From positions 29,723,345 through 29,787,344 of the forward strand of contig CM034541.1 in assembly GCA_020002185.1 (NCBI GenBank): a stretch of 64,000 nucleotides of DNA, in the 5' to 3' direction. Origin of the DNA: Paraescarpia echinospica (lineage: Eukaryota > Annelida > Polychaeta > Sabellida > Siboglinidae). Each line of letters opens with the position of its first letter. The stretch's first letter is position 1. This document shows, in pieces, positions 42,650 to 52,974 of the stretch. The notes beneath the pieces were generated by a model. That model searched no databases. It worked only from the letters and a program-made list of their open reading frames with translations, and was not told the origin of the DNA. The translations under genes and the position numbers were made by a program.

Positions 42650-43150
42650 ATCCAGGTGTTATTGTTGACAACGCTAACAAGATGCCATTTTTAAAAACCC
42701 TCCATGTCAACATTTTTAAAGGTACGCATGTCAACAGAATGTTAGAAAAGTATTTTAAAGATTTTGCTCAAAATACGTGTTGCCTGACTATATGTTTTAA
42801 AGTCTGCATAGAAGAAAGACTCATTCAAAATTTGTAGTTTTATGGTAGGAATAGTGGCTATTTGCACAAGAACATCAAAGAACTGTTAAATCTTTGAAGT
42901 GTGGTAACGTTTATCAACATCAAGTGCTTTGATCTTAAAGGCACTACCGCCGCGTTAATTCACATACGTTGCTGATAATATACCATCGTTCACTACTGTC
43001 AACACCATTTACTGATAATAAATCGTCGTTCGCTACTGTCAACAACATCTGGTTTTGATTAGGTCACCGAGTACACACTGTGTTTTGGGTGTATAAGCCA
43101 AACGTAGGCACATGATTTTAACATGACTGTCAGTATATTGTGTTTTCACA
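42650..43150 (+). repeat. Duplicated block, second copy (includes repeat R copy 3)
   Basis: See the entries at 41,767 and 42,199; about 1,075 bp downstream of the first copy. An open frame at 42,646-42,837 (ending CFKVCIEERLIQNL) is conserved in part between copies, but I cannot show that it is translated. Confidence 0.8.
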
Positions 43151-43369
43151 GGAATTATTCAAATTCTTTGCGTTTCTCCATGGTATACATATATCATATA
43201 CCCGGGAAGCTCCCTTACATACACATGCATGCACACACACGATGCTATACCCCATAAACTGTAGTCATCACACGCCCACCACTCCCTTCTTCCCTTACAT
43301 GTACATGCACGCATGCGCTAATGATAGTTTTATGATAGGGTATTTCATTTTGGAATACCTTTCCAGTGC

Positions 43370-43440
43370 GTGTAAAGAAGATGAAGAAATAGAAGAAAAA
43401 GAAGTAAATTATGAGAGAGAAGATACTGAAAAGTGAGTTA
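43370..43440 (+). other. Glu-rich exon-like segment with donor site, copy 2
   Basis: Encodes CKEDEEIEEKEVNYEREDTEK-like text (shown to 20 residues: KEDEEIEEKEVNYEREDTEK) and ends GAAAA|GTGAGT. Its counterpart at 42,410-42,490 has a similar end, as if an exon had been duplicated. No upstream exon or protein family is recognised. Confidence 0.4.
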
Positions 43441-43523
43441 TATTTCTATAATTAATAAAGTTTATTAACGTTCAATGATTTATTCATTAATAATAATAAT
43501 AAAATAAAAGTCATATTCTTTAC

Positions 43524-43622
43524 AGGAAAACAAAAGGCAACATTTTGGTGTTAAGCATCTAAAAGTGTTAATACAAACTAACAATGTTCAAGTACAATCA
43601 AATTTTTAACGTCAGCGGTTTA
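43524..43622 (+). repeat. Kolobok-like left terminal inverted repeat
   Basis: Begins AGGAAAACAAAAGGCAACA. It matches the reverse complement of 49,077-49,173 through TGGTGTTAAGCA, CTAAAA, CAAACTAAC and TACAATCAAA, at about 80-85% identity. Confidence 0.88.
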
Positions 43623-43924
43623 CCAGGAAAAAAAATTTGAACACACAACTACCGAATTTCTATGGACTACGCCATTGTTAGAAGAAAGTGACGTCACACT
43701 GTCGTAAATTTTCTGCGTACTATTTGTTCCCAACTCCGTTAGGTGGCGCTATGGTAAGTTTACCAATTAAACTATGCGCGCATGCGCTGTGACTGTGTAA
43801 ATAAGATGGCTTTCCGTTCTTAGGTCTTAGGTGATTTACTCCAAACAGCCCAAACTTGAGCTAACGCAGGAGTTGTATGGTGCTTGTTTGTGCGCATGCG
43901 TTGTGGGTAGTTTGATTGTTTATT

Positions 43925-44190
43925 TTATAGGCACTTTAGATGATTGGGTGTGGTGAAAGGGAGGTTCATGATCGCTGTTTGAAACGCTATGGGGCTTTCT
44001 AGTTCAGTAATCGGTGGTGGAATCATATTCCAGATTCGAACTGCTCGGGGGTAGAGAGAGAACACTGCTGCATTGATGCGGCACCTAGGGGCTACGTAGT
44101 GGCCACGGTTTGTTGACTGTGTTAGTAGACCTGGTGGGGGTGTGATGTTGATTATGTTATTTAATATTTTGTAAAATGTCATGCCGTTCT
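43925..44190 (-). mobile_element. LINE C-terminal fragment
   Basis: Minus strand: LQKNGMTFYKILNNIINITPP, then RINAAVFSLYPRAVRIWNMI and a terminal AFQTAIMNLPF; this is the standard end of a jockey/CR1-type ORF2. Its 5' limit overlaps or abuts the ballast exon, so one of the two was probably inserted next to the other. Confidence 0.65.
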
Positions 44191-44194
44191 TCTG

Positions 44195-44477
44195 AAGACA
44201 ACGAAAACCAAATCGATTTCGAAGCAGCTGGTTACCGGTTTGAACCACAAAAACAAGGGCCTGTGTTGGAAGATAGGGCAGAGGCGCGTGCCGGTGCATG
44301 GACACGAACAGGAAGGCCAACGGGCAGTGGAAATGTCGAGGCGCATAGCATGCCGAGATGAAATTGACTGGTGTCGGTGTGGAAAATGCCGCAGCGATCT
44401 CCTTGTTCAAGAACAAGAACTGAATATGTCTGCTGCCAGGAGGCGGTTGCGACTCGACAGCAACGCTGTTGGTGAAG
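44195..44477 (+). pseudogene. P2X7-type ballast domain, exon 1
   Basis: Forward frames give AGYRFEP, then after a frame change DEIDWCRCGKC (44,366-44,389), then back in the first frame EYVCCQEA. The DWCxCGxC ... CCxE cysteine pattern is the zinc-binding signature of the P2X7 C-terminal cytoplasmic (ballast) domain, which in many invertebrates occurs without the channel. The exon ends at GAAG|GTAATT. At least two frame changes show decay, unless unseen splicing corrects them. No P2X channel part (two transmembrane helices) is present nearby. Confidence 0.7.
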
Positions 44478-44812
44478 GTAATTATTAATATGTTTAGTTT
44501 ATTGTTTAAATAACCGATGACCCTAAGTTCCGGGCAGCGTATGAACAGCGAGAGATGATCGCTCGGGCCGAGACACGTCACTTGTCTTACACTTGGGATT
44601 GGTTGACCACCGTTTTGTGCAAATATTGACACATTTCAAAACGGCCTTCCTTAATCTGCATGATATTTCTATGGACCCAGGTATAATACTGGGATGAATA
44701 CAGTTAGAGGATCGTGATGCATTCTTTGTGAAATTTGTTCAAAATAATAATCCATGTTTACTTAACATTCGTGTAAAACTATTATTTAAATGCTTAAATT
44801 CTTTGTTACAGG

Positions 44813-44909
44813 TGGATTGCTGTGCATTACAAACAGCAGGGGATTTAGAATTCTTTGTTTGGAGCAGGTGATGCTGCAGAATGGGAATTGGACCGTCCAA
44901 CAAACAAGT
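44813..44909 (+). pseudogene. P2X7-type ballast domain, exon 2
   Basis: Preceded by TGTTACAG and followed by GTACGT. It encodes GLLCITNSRGFRILCLEQVM, matching the ballast segment in which CIT is followed by a helix ending in a Leu-rich stretch after the CCxE motif. Confidence 0.72.
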
Positions 44910-45049
44910 ACGTATATATGTACATGCATTGTTACAAGACCAGTGAAATGTGTTGTTAAATATTTATTGAAATGTATTAATAATGAACACAATACAACAT
45001 CATAGTAGCACTAGCAATACAAATATATATAGATAATTGTGTTAACAAT

Positions 45050-45471
45050 GTCATGCCTGATGCCCAAATTATTAGCAATCTTCCAGGGAAATTACTTAGT
45101 GGACTTACCATGCGTCATCTACCATCCACATGCTAAGCAAATTCACATCATTGAACTGACTACCATTTGAAACTAACATCAAGAAAGATCATGTATTCAA
45201 AACTAACAAGTATGTCACACTAATCCATGATGTAAACAATAACGGAATAAAATCAGAATTAACATGCATTGAAATAGGTTGCAGAGGCTATGTATCTGAA
45301 CCCAACAAATATAAGACTGACAACCTCCTTAAAATCTCTTTGAATAAAACCACCAACAAAACAACTAATTCAATCGTATGCTTGTCTAAACTAGCCCTGC
45401 TAACGCCATTCACCCTTTCTAAATGTAAATACGAACCACAATGGTTTGACCCAAGACTAATTGAAATATAA
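45050..45471 (+). mobile_element. R2/R4-type LINE fragment, restriction-like endonuclease domain
   Basis: Forward text in shifted frames: HIIELTTPF-like (IHIIELTT, about 45,145), then NIKKDHVFKTNKYVTLIHDV, IKSELTCIEIGCRGYV and LLKISLNKTTN, to YEPQWFDPRLIEI and TAA (45,469). The ELT, then KxxKY...L, then IEIGxRGxV order is the C-terminal endonuclease of LINEs with an early-branching architecture. One frame change separates the first block. The RT is absent. Confidence 0.7.
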
Positions 45472-45942
45472 TGACAATCACCCTAATATGACAATAATTA
45501 CAAAATAAAATTCCCATCAACAGCAAGTAATCCTATACATAAATGTGTTCATTTTTAATATGACTTACTTTAACCGTTAGTCATTATTTATCTTAGCCTG
45601 CTACAATATACTACTATACATATCTATTTACTGTATTCACACATGTACTTGGGTTATCGTTTCACATTTTATTGTATTGTACTGTATGAATAAAGTGATA
45701 CTCTCCCACTACAGAACAAATTATAATGGTTCCACTTAAGTTATCATAACTTATAGATACAATGTTTGTTGAATCATCAACATTTGTTCTGTAGTGCAAA
45801 ATTATCAATATTTGCCTTATTCCAGATGAAGACACGTTTAATGGTAAACAATTTATATAAAGGAACAGTGTCATTATAGAACCAATTTTATATGTCATTT
45901 ATTTACAATGTCAGATGTTTATTTGAGCCTAATTTATTTTAG

Positions 45943-46125
45943 GTCTCTCAGGTGGGCTGCATACAGACAGTTTACCTGGTGGATCCATGGCAAGCTGGGA
46001 CGAAGGGTACGAGAATTCCACCAGCATGCGCCAGCCATGAAATAAAATCAAGGTTCCCTGTCCCCGATGGGGAACAACACGAGACTAAACTAGACATTGT
46101 ACATGTGACCTATGAAGCTGTAGGT
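45943..46125 (+). pseudogene. P2X7-type ballast domain, exon 3
   Basis: After TTTTAG the frame reads RSLRWAAYRQFTWWIHGKLG, RRVREF. A one-base shift then gives RIPPACASHEIKSRFPVPDG. The AYRxFxxW ... IPxCxxxxIRxxFPxxxG order is the conserved end of the ballast domain. The shift would disrupt the protein. The exon ends within about 20 bp of the convergent transposase stop. Confidence 0.78.
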
Positions 46126-46137
46126 GGGTGGTGGCAG

Positions 46138-46444
46138 TATTTACTGTTTCTTTACAAATTGACTGACTCTTGCTGCCAGCAAATCCTCCTTCTCTGGTTT
46201 TGAGACATCTGCTCCAGTGACTGTGATCGGATGCACTGTGATATTTCTTATAAACACCTCTGTCACTCGATCTGTGAGCATTGGTAGGTGGGTACGTGGA
46301 TTCACCTGCTGTGGTCTGTTACGCAGCACCCATTGCTTGCATCTTTTGGACCACATGACACCAGTCTCAACAGGTTTGTCTGGGCTGGGACATGGTCGGT
46401 AGTTCCACGCCAGAGCAGACAGCATCAATCTAGCTTTCATTCCT
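46138..46444 (-). pseudogene. Kolobok transposase, last exon
   Basis: The minus strand starts after TTCACTGTAG and encodes MKARLMLSALAWNYR, KPVETGVMWSKRCKQWVLRN and HLPMLTDRVTEVF, ending KKQ and TAA at 46,138-46,140. A MKARxxLxxLxxN block followed by a Trp/Lys-rich strand is the normal C-terminus of THAP-type Kolobok transposases. Taken alone the exon is intact. Confidence 0.65.
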
Positions 46445-47369
46445 ACAGTGAAGAATAGTGCATGCAGTATTCTAATAAAATGTCTGCAAACAAGTGGTGT
46501 AACACACCAGTCTACATGTTGTTAGTAAGCTGCTGTTATTTACCTGTGTAAAGTGTTGGTTGTTTTTAGTAACAATACAACGGACAATCATGGTAACCAT
46601 ACTGATACATTAATAAAATGATACTGATCCTTACAAATAAGGCATTCCATCATAACATTCCTTCACATAATTTATTATAACTTGTTTTTCTTCTTAATTT
46701 CTGTATCTACTGTATATACAGTCACTGTATTTTTATATCATGTTTTGATTATATATTTCTTTAATAAAATTGGTGATAATGACACAAGTGCTCTTATTTA
46801 TTTCATTATAGACAATTGAATTCTGGAATATAATTATTACACGGAGATGTAATTTATTACACTCAAGTAACTGTACTCATAAATGTACACAGCAACTGAT
46901 TACAAGGAATAGGTAGGGTAAGTGAGTAACTGAACTACTGAAAAGTTGGTCATCATGAACTTTGACTACGTAACATTTTTGGTCCCATACATAAGACGGT
47001 GGTCCACATATTAACACATAACATGTAAACAGCATTTACATTATAAGTTTTGGAAGTCTGAATAAACATATTTACTGATAAGGTAGTAGTCATGCTGGCT
47101 GGTACTTTTGAGTAGCCATCCTGGAAAAAACGAGTTGGATGCCTATGAAATGCAGTAATTTCGAAAACTTATTATAATGTTAGTTATGCATAGGAGCTGA
47201 TTTAGTGTATTTGGGATTCAAGTCGGTGACTGGAATTCACCTTACAACATTAATCACTACTTGGGTCGTGGTCCCTACTCATCATCTACTGAGTGCAAAT
47301 CTAAGGGTTACTTGTTGCTTTGGACATGCCTCAGGTATAAAATGAATACATATCAAGTTTGGTACTTAC

Positions 47370-47534
47370 TCCAGCAACTGTGCGTCACCGTTGCATATTG
47401 CACAACACCACCACAGATGGTTTGATACATTCTGTATCCAATGAAGGAGGTCCTCACATCCCTTGCCACGGGCCTTCGCAGTAAACTTGCGGTTGATGCC
47501 TTTCCCCATGTGCCATATCATGTTGGTGATCGAG
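47370..47534 (-). pseudogene. Kolobok transposase, internal exon
   Basis: A 165-nt exon, preceded by TTCATTTTAG and followed by GTAAGT. It encodes ITNMIWHMGKGINRKFTAKA, then KGCEDLLHWIQNVSNHLWWC and CNGDAQLL. The WHMxKxIxKK ... NHLWWC signature is diagnostic of this transposase family. The exons expected upstream (catalytic DD region) and downstream (HTG, PKR) were not found between 46,445 and 48,674, so this copy is probably incomplete. Confidence 0.72.
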
Positions 47535-48228
47535 CTAAAATGAAAATTACAATTATTTAATTTTTTTATCCAAATTCAAGATATCTTCACAACAGCTGTT
47601 ACCTGTTTTTGCTGTTAGTGTGCCAAACAAGTTAGTGAAGAGGTGTGCACATGGTATGTTATTAAACAATAATAATACAATAATAAACAATAATACAATA
47701 TATTAACAATATATGATTATTTAGTGATGCCAGTATTTTTATAATACAAACATGGTGTATATGGTGAGCTCATTGATAACTATATTTGGATCACATAATT
47801 ACTCCCAGAGATATCCTTCCAAACGCAGAATTTAAATGTTTTTTTAGAAAATGGTCATCAAATGTGGCATAATGGATAAAAATTACTTGATATTGACACC
47901 CTTATTCCATGGATAAGAGTGGTTTAAAGGTATGTAGTTGTTGTAAAATGATATATATTCACAGTAAACATAATAAGCTATCATAATCTGGCATAAAAAG
48001 CATTTTAGTATTTAAAAAAAAACACTTTCACCTGGGTTGTATCCCCTTAACTAAAATTGAGTAACATTATGTAATTTTACTAAATACAAATGAACCCATT
48101 TTAAACGTTTTACAATAGAGTATATAGTGATGATATTCTTCGTTACATAAACAGTAGTCACACATAATTATATAACATCATGACATAAATAATAGGCCAA
48201 ACATTTCGATATAAGACAATGAAAAAGC

Positions 48229-48372
48229 TGACTGCAACAAGAATGACAAACACTGATTTTAAATCAAACCTTAAAACTTATCTGTTTTCCCGAACATTCT
48301 GTACGGCGCCGTGAGCAACGATTGTTGGAACGGCGCAATATAAATGTCATGATTTGATTTGATTTGAATGTC
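48229..48372 (+). mobile_element. L2-like LINE 3' end
   Basis: Nearly identical to 444-572: the last codons (TYLFSRTF-like) then GGCGCCGTGAGCAACG, GGAACGGCGC, TATAAATG and a (GATTT)n tail. Confidence 0.88.
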
Positions 48373-48674
48373 TAATGCAATGTCTAATGGATGCAGAACG
48401 TATTTACAAGTTTTTGTTCATTTAACACAAAATACAGTAAGTTTTGCAATGTTATTATAAACGACAATTATTCCAGCCCATGTTAATCATTTACTGTAAT
48501 ATCGCTCACGCGACTTGATTGCCGTTAACTTTTGCTATTCGGCTATCTTCTAAAGACTAAAGTCTAAACTCTTTGTGGTGCAATATAGTACATTCTGGTA
48601 CTGTTGTAGCTTGCCTCCAGCATATCTCAAATGTAAACAGATTATAATTGGATACCAAGTAACTCGGTACTAAC

Positions 48675-48995
48675 CTTCTTGCGATCTGATTTCTCCGTGC
48701 GTTTGACCGAAAATATGCGTCGCTTCGACGGCTGAGGTCCGTGACTAAATATCGTAGGCACTGCACCTGGCTTCAAACATCGACGTCAGCGACGTTTTGT
48801 CGGATCTTGTGTCATTAACTGACGATATAGATTTCCTTCGAAGCACGTTTCTTCAAAATGATCTGAACATACTACATAGTGCATTGTATTTCGAAGGCTT
48901 CCAACCAGCCCGTCCACAGCTGAACCAACTACCCGAACTACACAAGACTGTGTGACGTACACGACAAAAATAATGCTGCTCGTTTATTGGTTGTT
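48675..48995 (-). pseudogene. THAP-domain first exon of the Kolobok transposase
   Basis: Minus strand: VVCSDHFEETCFEGNLYRQLM, TKRR, stop, RRCLKPGAVPTIFSHG, then a Lys/Arg-rich end at AAGAAG|GTTAGT. CSDHF plus a LKPGAVPTIF-type terminus define the second half of a THAP zinc-coordinating DNA-binding domain, which targets the transposon ends. The first half (C-x-V-x-x-C) is not readable, and there is one in-frame stop and a probable shift near 48,870. Confidence 0.72.
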
Positions 48996-49076
48996 TTCGG
49001 TCAAATGAACGCGTCATCACTACATGTTATCGCAGATTTCGTTAGAATCTTCCACTTTAAGACAACATTCCGAGTA

Positions 49077-49173
49077 AACCACTGAACTGAAAATTTTGAT
49101 TGTAGATGCAAATGGTTAGTTTGTGTTAACTTTTTTAGGTGCTTAACACCACAACGTTGCCTTTTATTTTCCT
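49077..49173 (-). repeat. Kolobok-like right terminal inverted repeat
   Basis: Reverse complement begins AGGAAAATAAAAGGCAACG; followed on the plus strand by TTAA. Confidence 0.88.
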
Positions 49174-49185
49174 TTAAGATATGTG

Positions 49186-49190
<5 letters not shown>

Positions 49191-49222
<32 letters not shown>
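49191..49222 (+). repeat. (TA)n
   Basis: About 16 dinucleotides just outside the Kolobok-like right end. The next 100 bp resemble part of the duplicated block at 42,300-42,390 (TTTTCAAAGTCTG, GACACATT, TGCGCGCTTGCACAC). Confidence 0.9.
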
Positions 49223-49225
<3 letters not shown>

Positions 49226-49534
49226 TTATAGAAAACTGATTGGTTGGCTGTACGTTTTCAAAGTCTGTATAAAACAAAGACACATTAAAAAAACAAATGC
49301 GCGCTTGCACACGCACGGTAATGAAAACCAGATGTGATGACCAACGCTTCGAATAACTCTTTGTTTTCTAAAAGGGCATTTGATACATGGTATTTAGTCT
49401 TACACGCACAGACACGCACTAACGTTCCCAACAGTCGCTAGGGGGTGGGCGATAATGAAGGGATATGACGTCATCAAATTAAGTACGCTAATAGCACCTA
49501 GATAGCGCTCCTAACCGGAAATGAATCAGCATCT

Positions 49535-50600
49535 TCAATGCCACAATTTCACGGATCCACATCTGCCCCTCGAGATTGACTTACATACTACTAATAAGGT
49601 GTCGTATACATTGATAAGTTCATCTGCGTCTCTGGCAGAGAGCATTGCAACCAGTGTCGACGCTGCAAAGTCGTCGCGAAACGCCGGCTTGTTGATGCTC
49701 GTATATTTCCGATACATTATTTGATTCCTAGGGACAGTTGGCTTTAAGATGTCAAAACGCATTCGATCCAAAGTTTTCGTGGAAACAATTCCGCGGTTCT
49801 CCGCCCGTGTGAGGATGAAGTCGATAGTGTGGCCATCGATGTGTGTAGGCTCACGAACGTGTTGGATTATGTTAACGGCGTAAATTATATCGATGACATG
49901 CTTCACAGTGCAGTCGGACGGTCTGTCCCAGTGTATATTGAAGTCTCCGATCATCGCGAAACGGCACGAAATCAATGCATAACCTTCAACGAAGGATGCA
50001 AACTCGGCAAGAAAGTCGGCATGAGAGAGTTTGTTTTTGCTTGACCAAGGTGGGCGATATATAATGATCAGCTTGATGAAGCTATTACATGACGTCAATG
50101 TCCATAAATTCGAATGATTGCATCGTATGTTTGTTATTGTTGACGGTAACTTTAAAGATCGATCTGTATAAGAAGCCAATGACACCCCTCGCCGGTTCTT
50201 TCTGGGTGCATGCACGAAATCGTAGCCGATCGATTTTAAATCTTTCACTGATTTCGTGTCCTTATCGCCCGGGCTAAGCTACATATCGGTAACTGCCACA
50301 AGATCAAAGTTGACGTCAATTATGTGGTCAATAAAAACGTATGTTTTATTGCGAATGGAACAGGCGTTAACGAGGCCCAACACAACGGGTGATCTGGCAT
50401 TTCGCAGAGCCCCATTGACTGATGGAGTACTGTGTGGAGTGGGCGAATCCCATTGTTCTATGCGTATGTGTCTTAAATTGTTGTCACAATGGTATGTGCA
50501 TGGCCGGCCGCAGTATGGTCGATGTCCAACCACAAGTTCAATCGCTCGTTGTTTCCAAACCGCCTCGACTGCCCACCCTCGCAAGCCAGGGCTGTTTGCT
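49535..50600 (-). mobile_element. L2-type LINE endonuclease domain
   Basis: Minus strand: LGLVNACSIRNKTYVFIDHI, DLVAVTDM (where ET is expected), LSPGDKDT, IGYDFVHAPRKNRRG, IIIYRPPWSSKN, FAMIGDFNIHWDRP, IIQHVREPTHIDGHTIDFIL. After a diverged patch it continues with the linker start (YRKYTSINKPAF). Two frame breaks. The RT part is missing: the fragment ends at 49,535. The upstream sequence (50,600-51,130 minus) may be its ORF1 or 5' UTR but has no clear motif. Confidence 0.82.
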
Positions 50601-51415
50601 ATGCAGAACTAGCCCTGGCAGATCTCCTACACTAAGTGCGAAAATTAGCTGAGTCAAACTAGTAAATGACTTCGCCAGTCGCGACTGCATCATCCGTGAG
50701 AACAGCGCAAATACCCTCCCCAATTTGAAGACGGATAAACGACTTCTGTGAATCCCAATATATATAATGACCCGTTCGCCCATTAGCACTAGCAGCTGAG
50801 CGGTATTGTGTATTCGAATAATTGCTTCTAATTCCTAAACACTGCGTGTAACACGAGCCACGGTTGGTTGAAATTAGTTTCATTATGACCATCTGATCTG
50901 CCGCCAACCACTGATCTAGTGAGCTATTTCATAGGCTGAGCTTAAATTCAGAGTTTAGCAAAGCGATCAGCCAGGGGTACTGCTGGCTGGCACTGACGTA
51001 ATCAGCAGCAGCGACCCCTGGCGGGCGAGGATGCGGCAGCCGCGTCTCATAGGCATAGGCTCGGCAGAGCTGTGATTGACTAGTGTCCTCCGAGTTTTGG
51101 CGTTCACGCGTGAAGCACACGAACAATTGGCTGGCAGTGTACCTGTGTCATGTGGTCATGCTTGGTCGGCACATTGTTCTGGTTGCAGCAGTCACGGCTG
51201 ACCGAATCAGTATGGCAGTATCACAGGAAATATAGTCAAAACGTATAAAAAGGTCATAAACACTTGCCGAAACCAGCAGTTAAGTAGAGACTTTGCACAT
51301 TACCAAAACTGTCCGTGAAGTTACAGTACTGTAAAACGTCTAAAACTATTAAAAATCAACATTGAAACGCAGAGCCTTAATAGGTGCAGCTACTAGGCGC
51401 AACCCAGGTCACGTG

Positions 51416-51455
51416 AGAGTCATATGATCCAGGAGCAGCCGCTTCGCTCGTAACC
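51416..51455 (+). repeat. 40-bp repeat flanking the 27-bp minisatellite, copy 1
   Basis: GAGTCATATGATCCAGGAGC and AGCCGCTTCGCTC; matches 52,128-52,165 with about three differences. Confidence 0.9.
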
Positions 51456-51699
51456 GTTTAACAAGAACATTCAAATAATGTAAAATATTCACACACCTCG
51501 AGACCATCAAAACAGTGGATACATGATGAGGAGTGGCGCGCGATCAGCCGACCAGTGTGACACTATAATATTATTGTCTCATTATACCCCCCTCTTCAAC
51601 AAACAATTAAACTAGCTCGTTCCTGACAGTGTTGAGGACTGCACTTACTGACTGTATTACGATTTTGTTTAAAGACGCCGATGAGCGAGTCACACTGAA

Positions 51700-51800
51700 T
51701 ACACACATATGTATACACTCGCGCGCCGCACGCACACATACAAATACCCACAAATCCCCCATACACGCGCGCGCGCTCGCACACATATACGCGCACATTT
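51700..51800 (+). repeat. CA/CG-rich simple sequence
   Basis: ACACAC with CGCGCGCG runs; leads into the minisatellite. Confidence 0.9.
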
Positions 51801-52080
51801 GAGAGTTCCCCTTGCACATCGAGGTTTCCTGTAAACATCAATTTTTGAGAGTTTATCTTAAATATTGACGTTTGAGAGTTTCCCTTACATGTTGACATTT
51901 GAGAGTTTCCCTTACACATCAACATTTGAAAGTTTCCCATCACATCGACGTTTGACAGCTTTTTTTACACATCGACATTTGAGAGTTTCCCTTATACATC
52001 AGCGTTTGAAAGTTTCCCTTACACATCGACGTTTGACAGCTTCTTTTACACATCGACATTTGAGAGTTTCCCTTACACAA
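51796..52080 (+). repeat. 27-bp minisatellite, about 10 copies
   Basis: Units such as ATTTGAGAGTTTCCCTTACA plus seven bases, with variant CATCGACG and TTGACAGCTT forms. Open frames on both strands follow from the 9-codon period. Confidence 0.93.
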
Positions 52081-52127
52081 AACGAAACTAAGGCTGTATT
52101 TTACCACAATGACTCAAACACTTTCCT

Positions 52128-52165
52128 GAGTCATATGGTCCAGGAGCAGCCGCTTTGCTCATGTC
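52128..52165 (+). repeat. 40-bp repeat flanking the minisatellite, copy 2
   Basis: See 51,416-51,455. Confidence 0.9.
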
Positions 52166-52679
52166 AGCAGTAAACACATGCATGTTTTATGTGTTTACAT
52201 AATCATGCTATGTAATATTATATATGACAAATGAGATATTTGCATGACCTTCATAAGAACGTTGGAATTGCATTAAGCACATTTTATTGGCGTTTTATTA
52301 AAAGTAGGCGTTTAATTATTTAAGGTTCGGGACCAATCTTAACACAGATCTGTTGATGGTCCGGGAGTATTTATGACCCGGAGTTGCTTACGGTACTGCA
52401 GGGCCGGTTTCGTGAAGCGGCTAAGAACGTTCTTAACGGTAAGATGGTTGTATTAGTAAATGACGTAATTTTGTTAATATAAGTGAGCATAGGAGTTTAC
52501 GCAAACACGTGACATAAATAGCTTATGCATGGACAACCAGATACCAGCAACAGCACAGGCAAACAGAAACATACCAAGGTATTCTACGTACCTAGTATAC
52601 TCTCCTGAAGGCCCTGTGCGGTTATAATGTATTTGTTCCCATGGGTGGCAACACTGTACGTTACCTATAAATACCGCTA

Positions 52680-52739
52680 TGACACTTGGTCGCGCCTTTG
52701 TGATTCACTTATAAAAACTAACAGGCGCTTTTAAGCCAC
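52680..52739 (+). repeat. Inverted repeat, left arm
   Basis: GATTCACTTATAAAAACTAA and CAGGCGCTTTTAAGCCAC; pairs with 53,684-53,743 at about 85% identity. Confidence 0.9.
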
Positions 52740-52943
52740 ACACAGCGCGCTCGGTATTGATTACTAGGGCAAGGAGCGTCTGACGCATGTTTCATGGTCA
52801 TTTCATTTTCTCGTGTATCGAACTATAGTATTTTTAAAAACGTGTAGTTCATTTGTTATTAATAACTATACAATAGAATACAATACAGCTTTATTCATCC
52901 CTGTAAGGGTAATTACATTGTCGTTTGGAGAGGCACAGTGTAT

Positions 52944-52974
<31 letters not shown>

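Larger units (their letters stand above)
46445..48674. other. Intron-like AT-rich parts of the Kolobok element
   Basis: No further exon was recognised apart from 47,370-47,534. The stretch 48,229-48,372 is an L2 3' end. Confidence 0.5.
43524..49173. mobile_element. Kolobok-like DNA transposon, degraded, with extra cargo
   Basis: Long terminal inverted repeats (43,524-43,622 and 49,077-49,173) bracket 5.65 kb. The outer flanks are TTAC (43,520-43,523) and TTAA (49,174-49,177), consistent with a TTAA target with one mutation. The minus strand holds THAP-domain and transposase exons, and the THAP plus TTAA combination points to Kolobok. The plus strand holds exons of a P2X7-type ballast domain; the two genes converge near 46,135. 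Inside are also a LINE tail, an R2/R4-type LINE fragment and an L2 3' end. Both genes are damaged. Confidence 0.75.
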
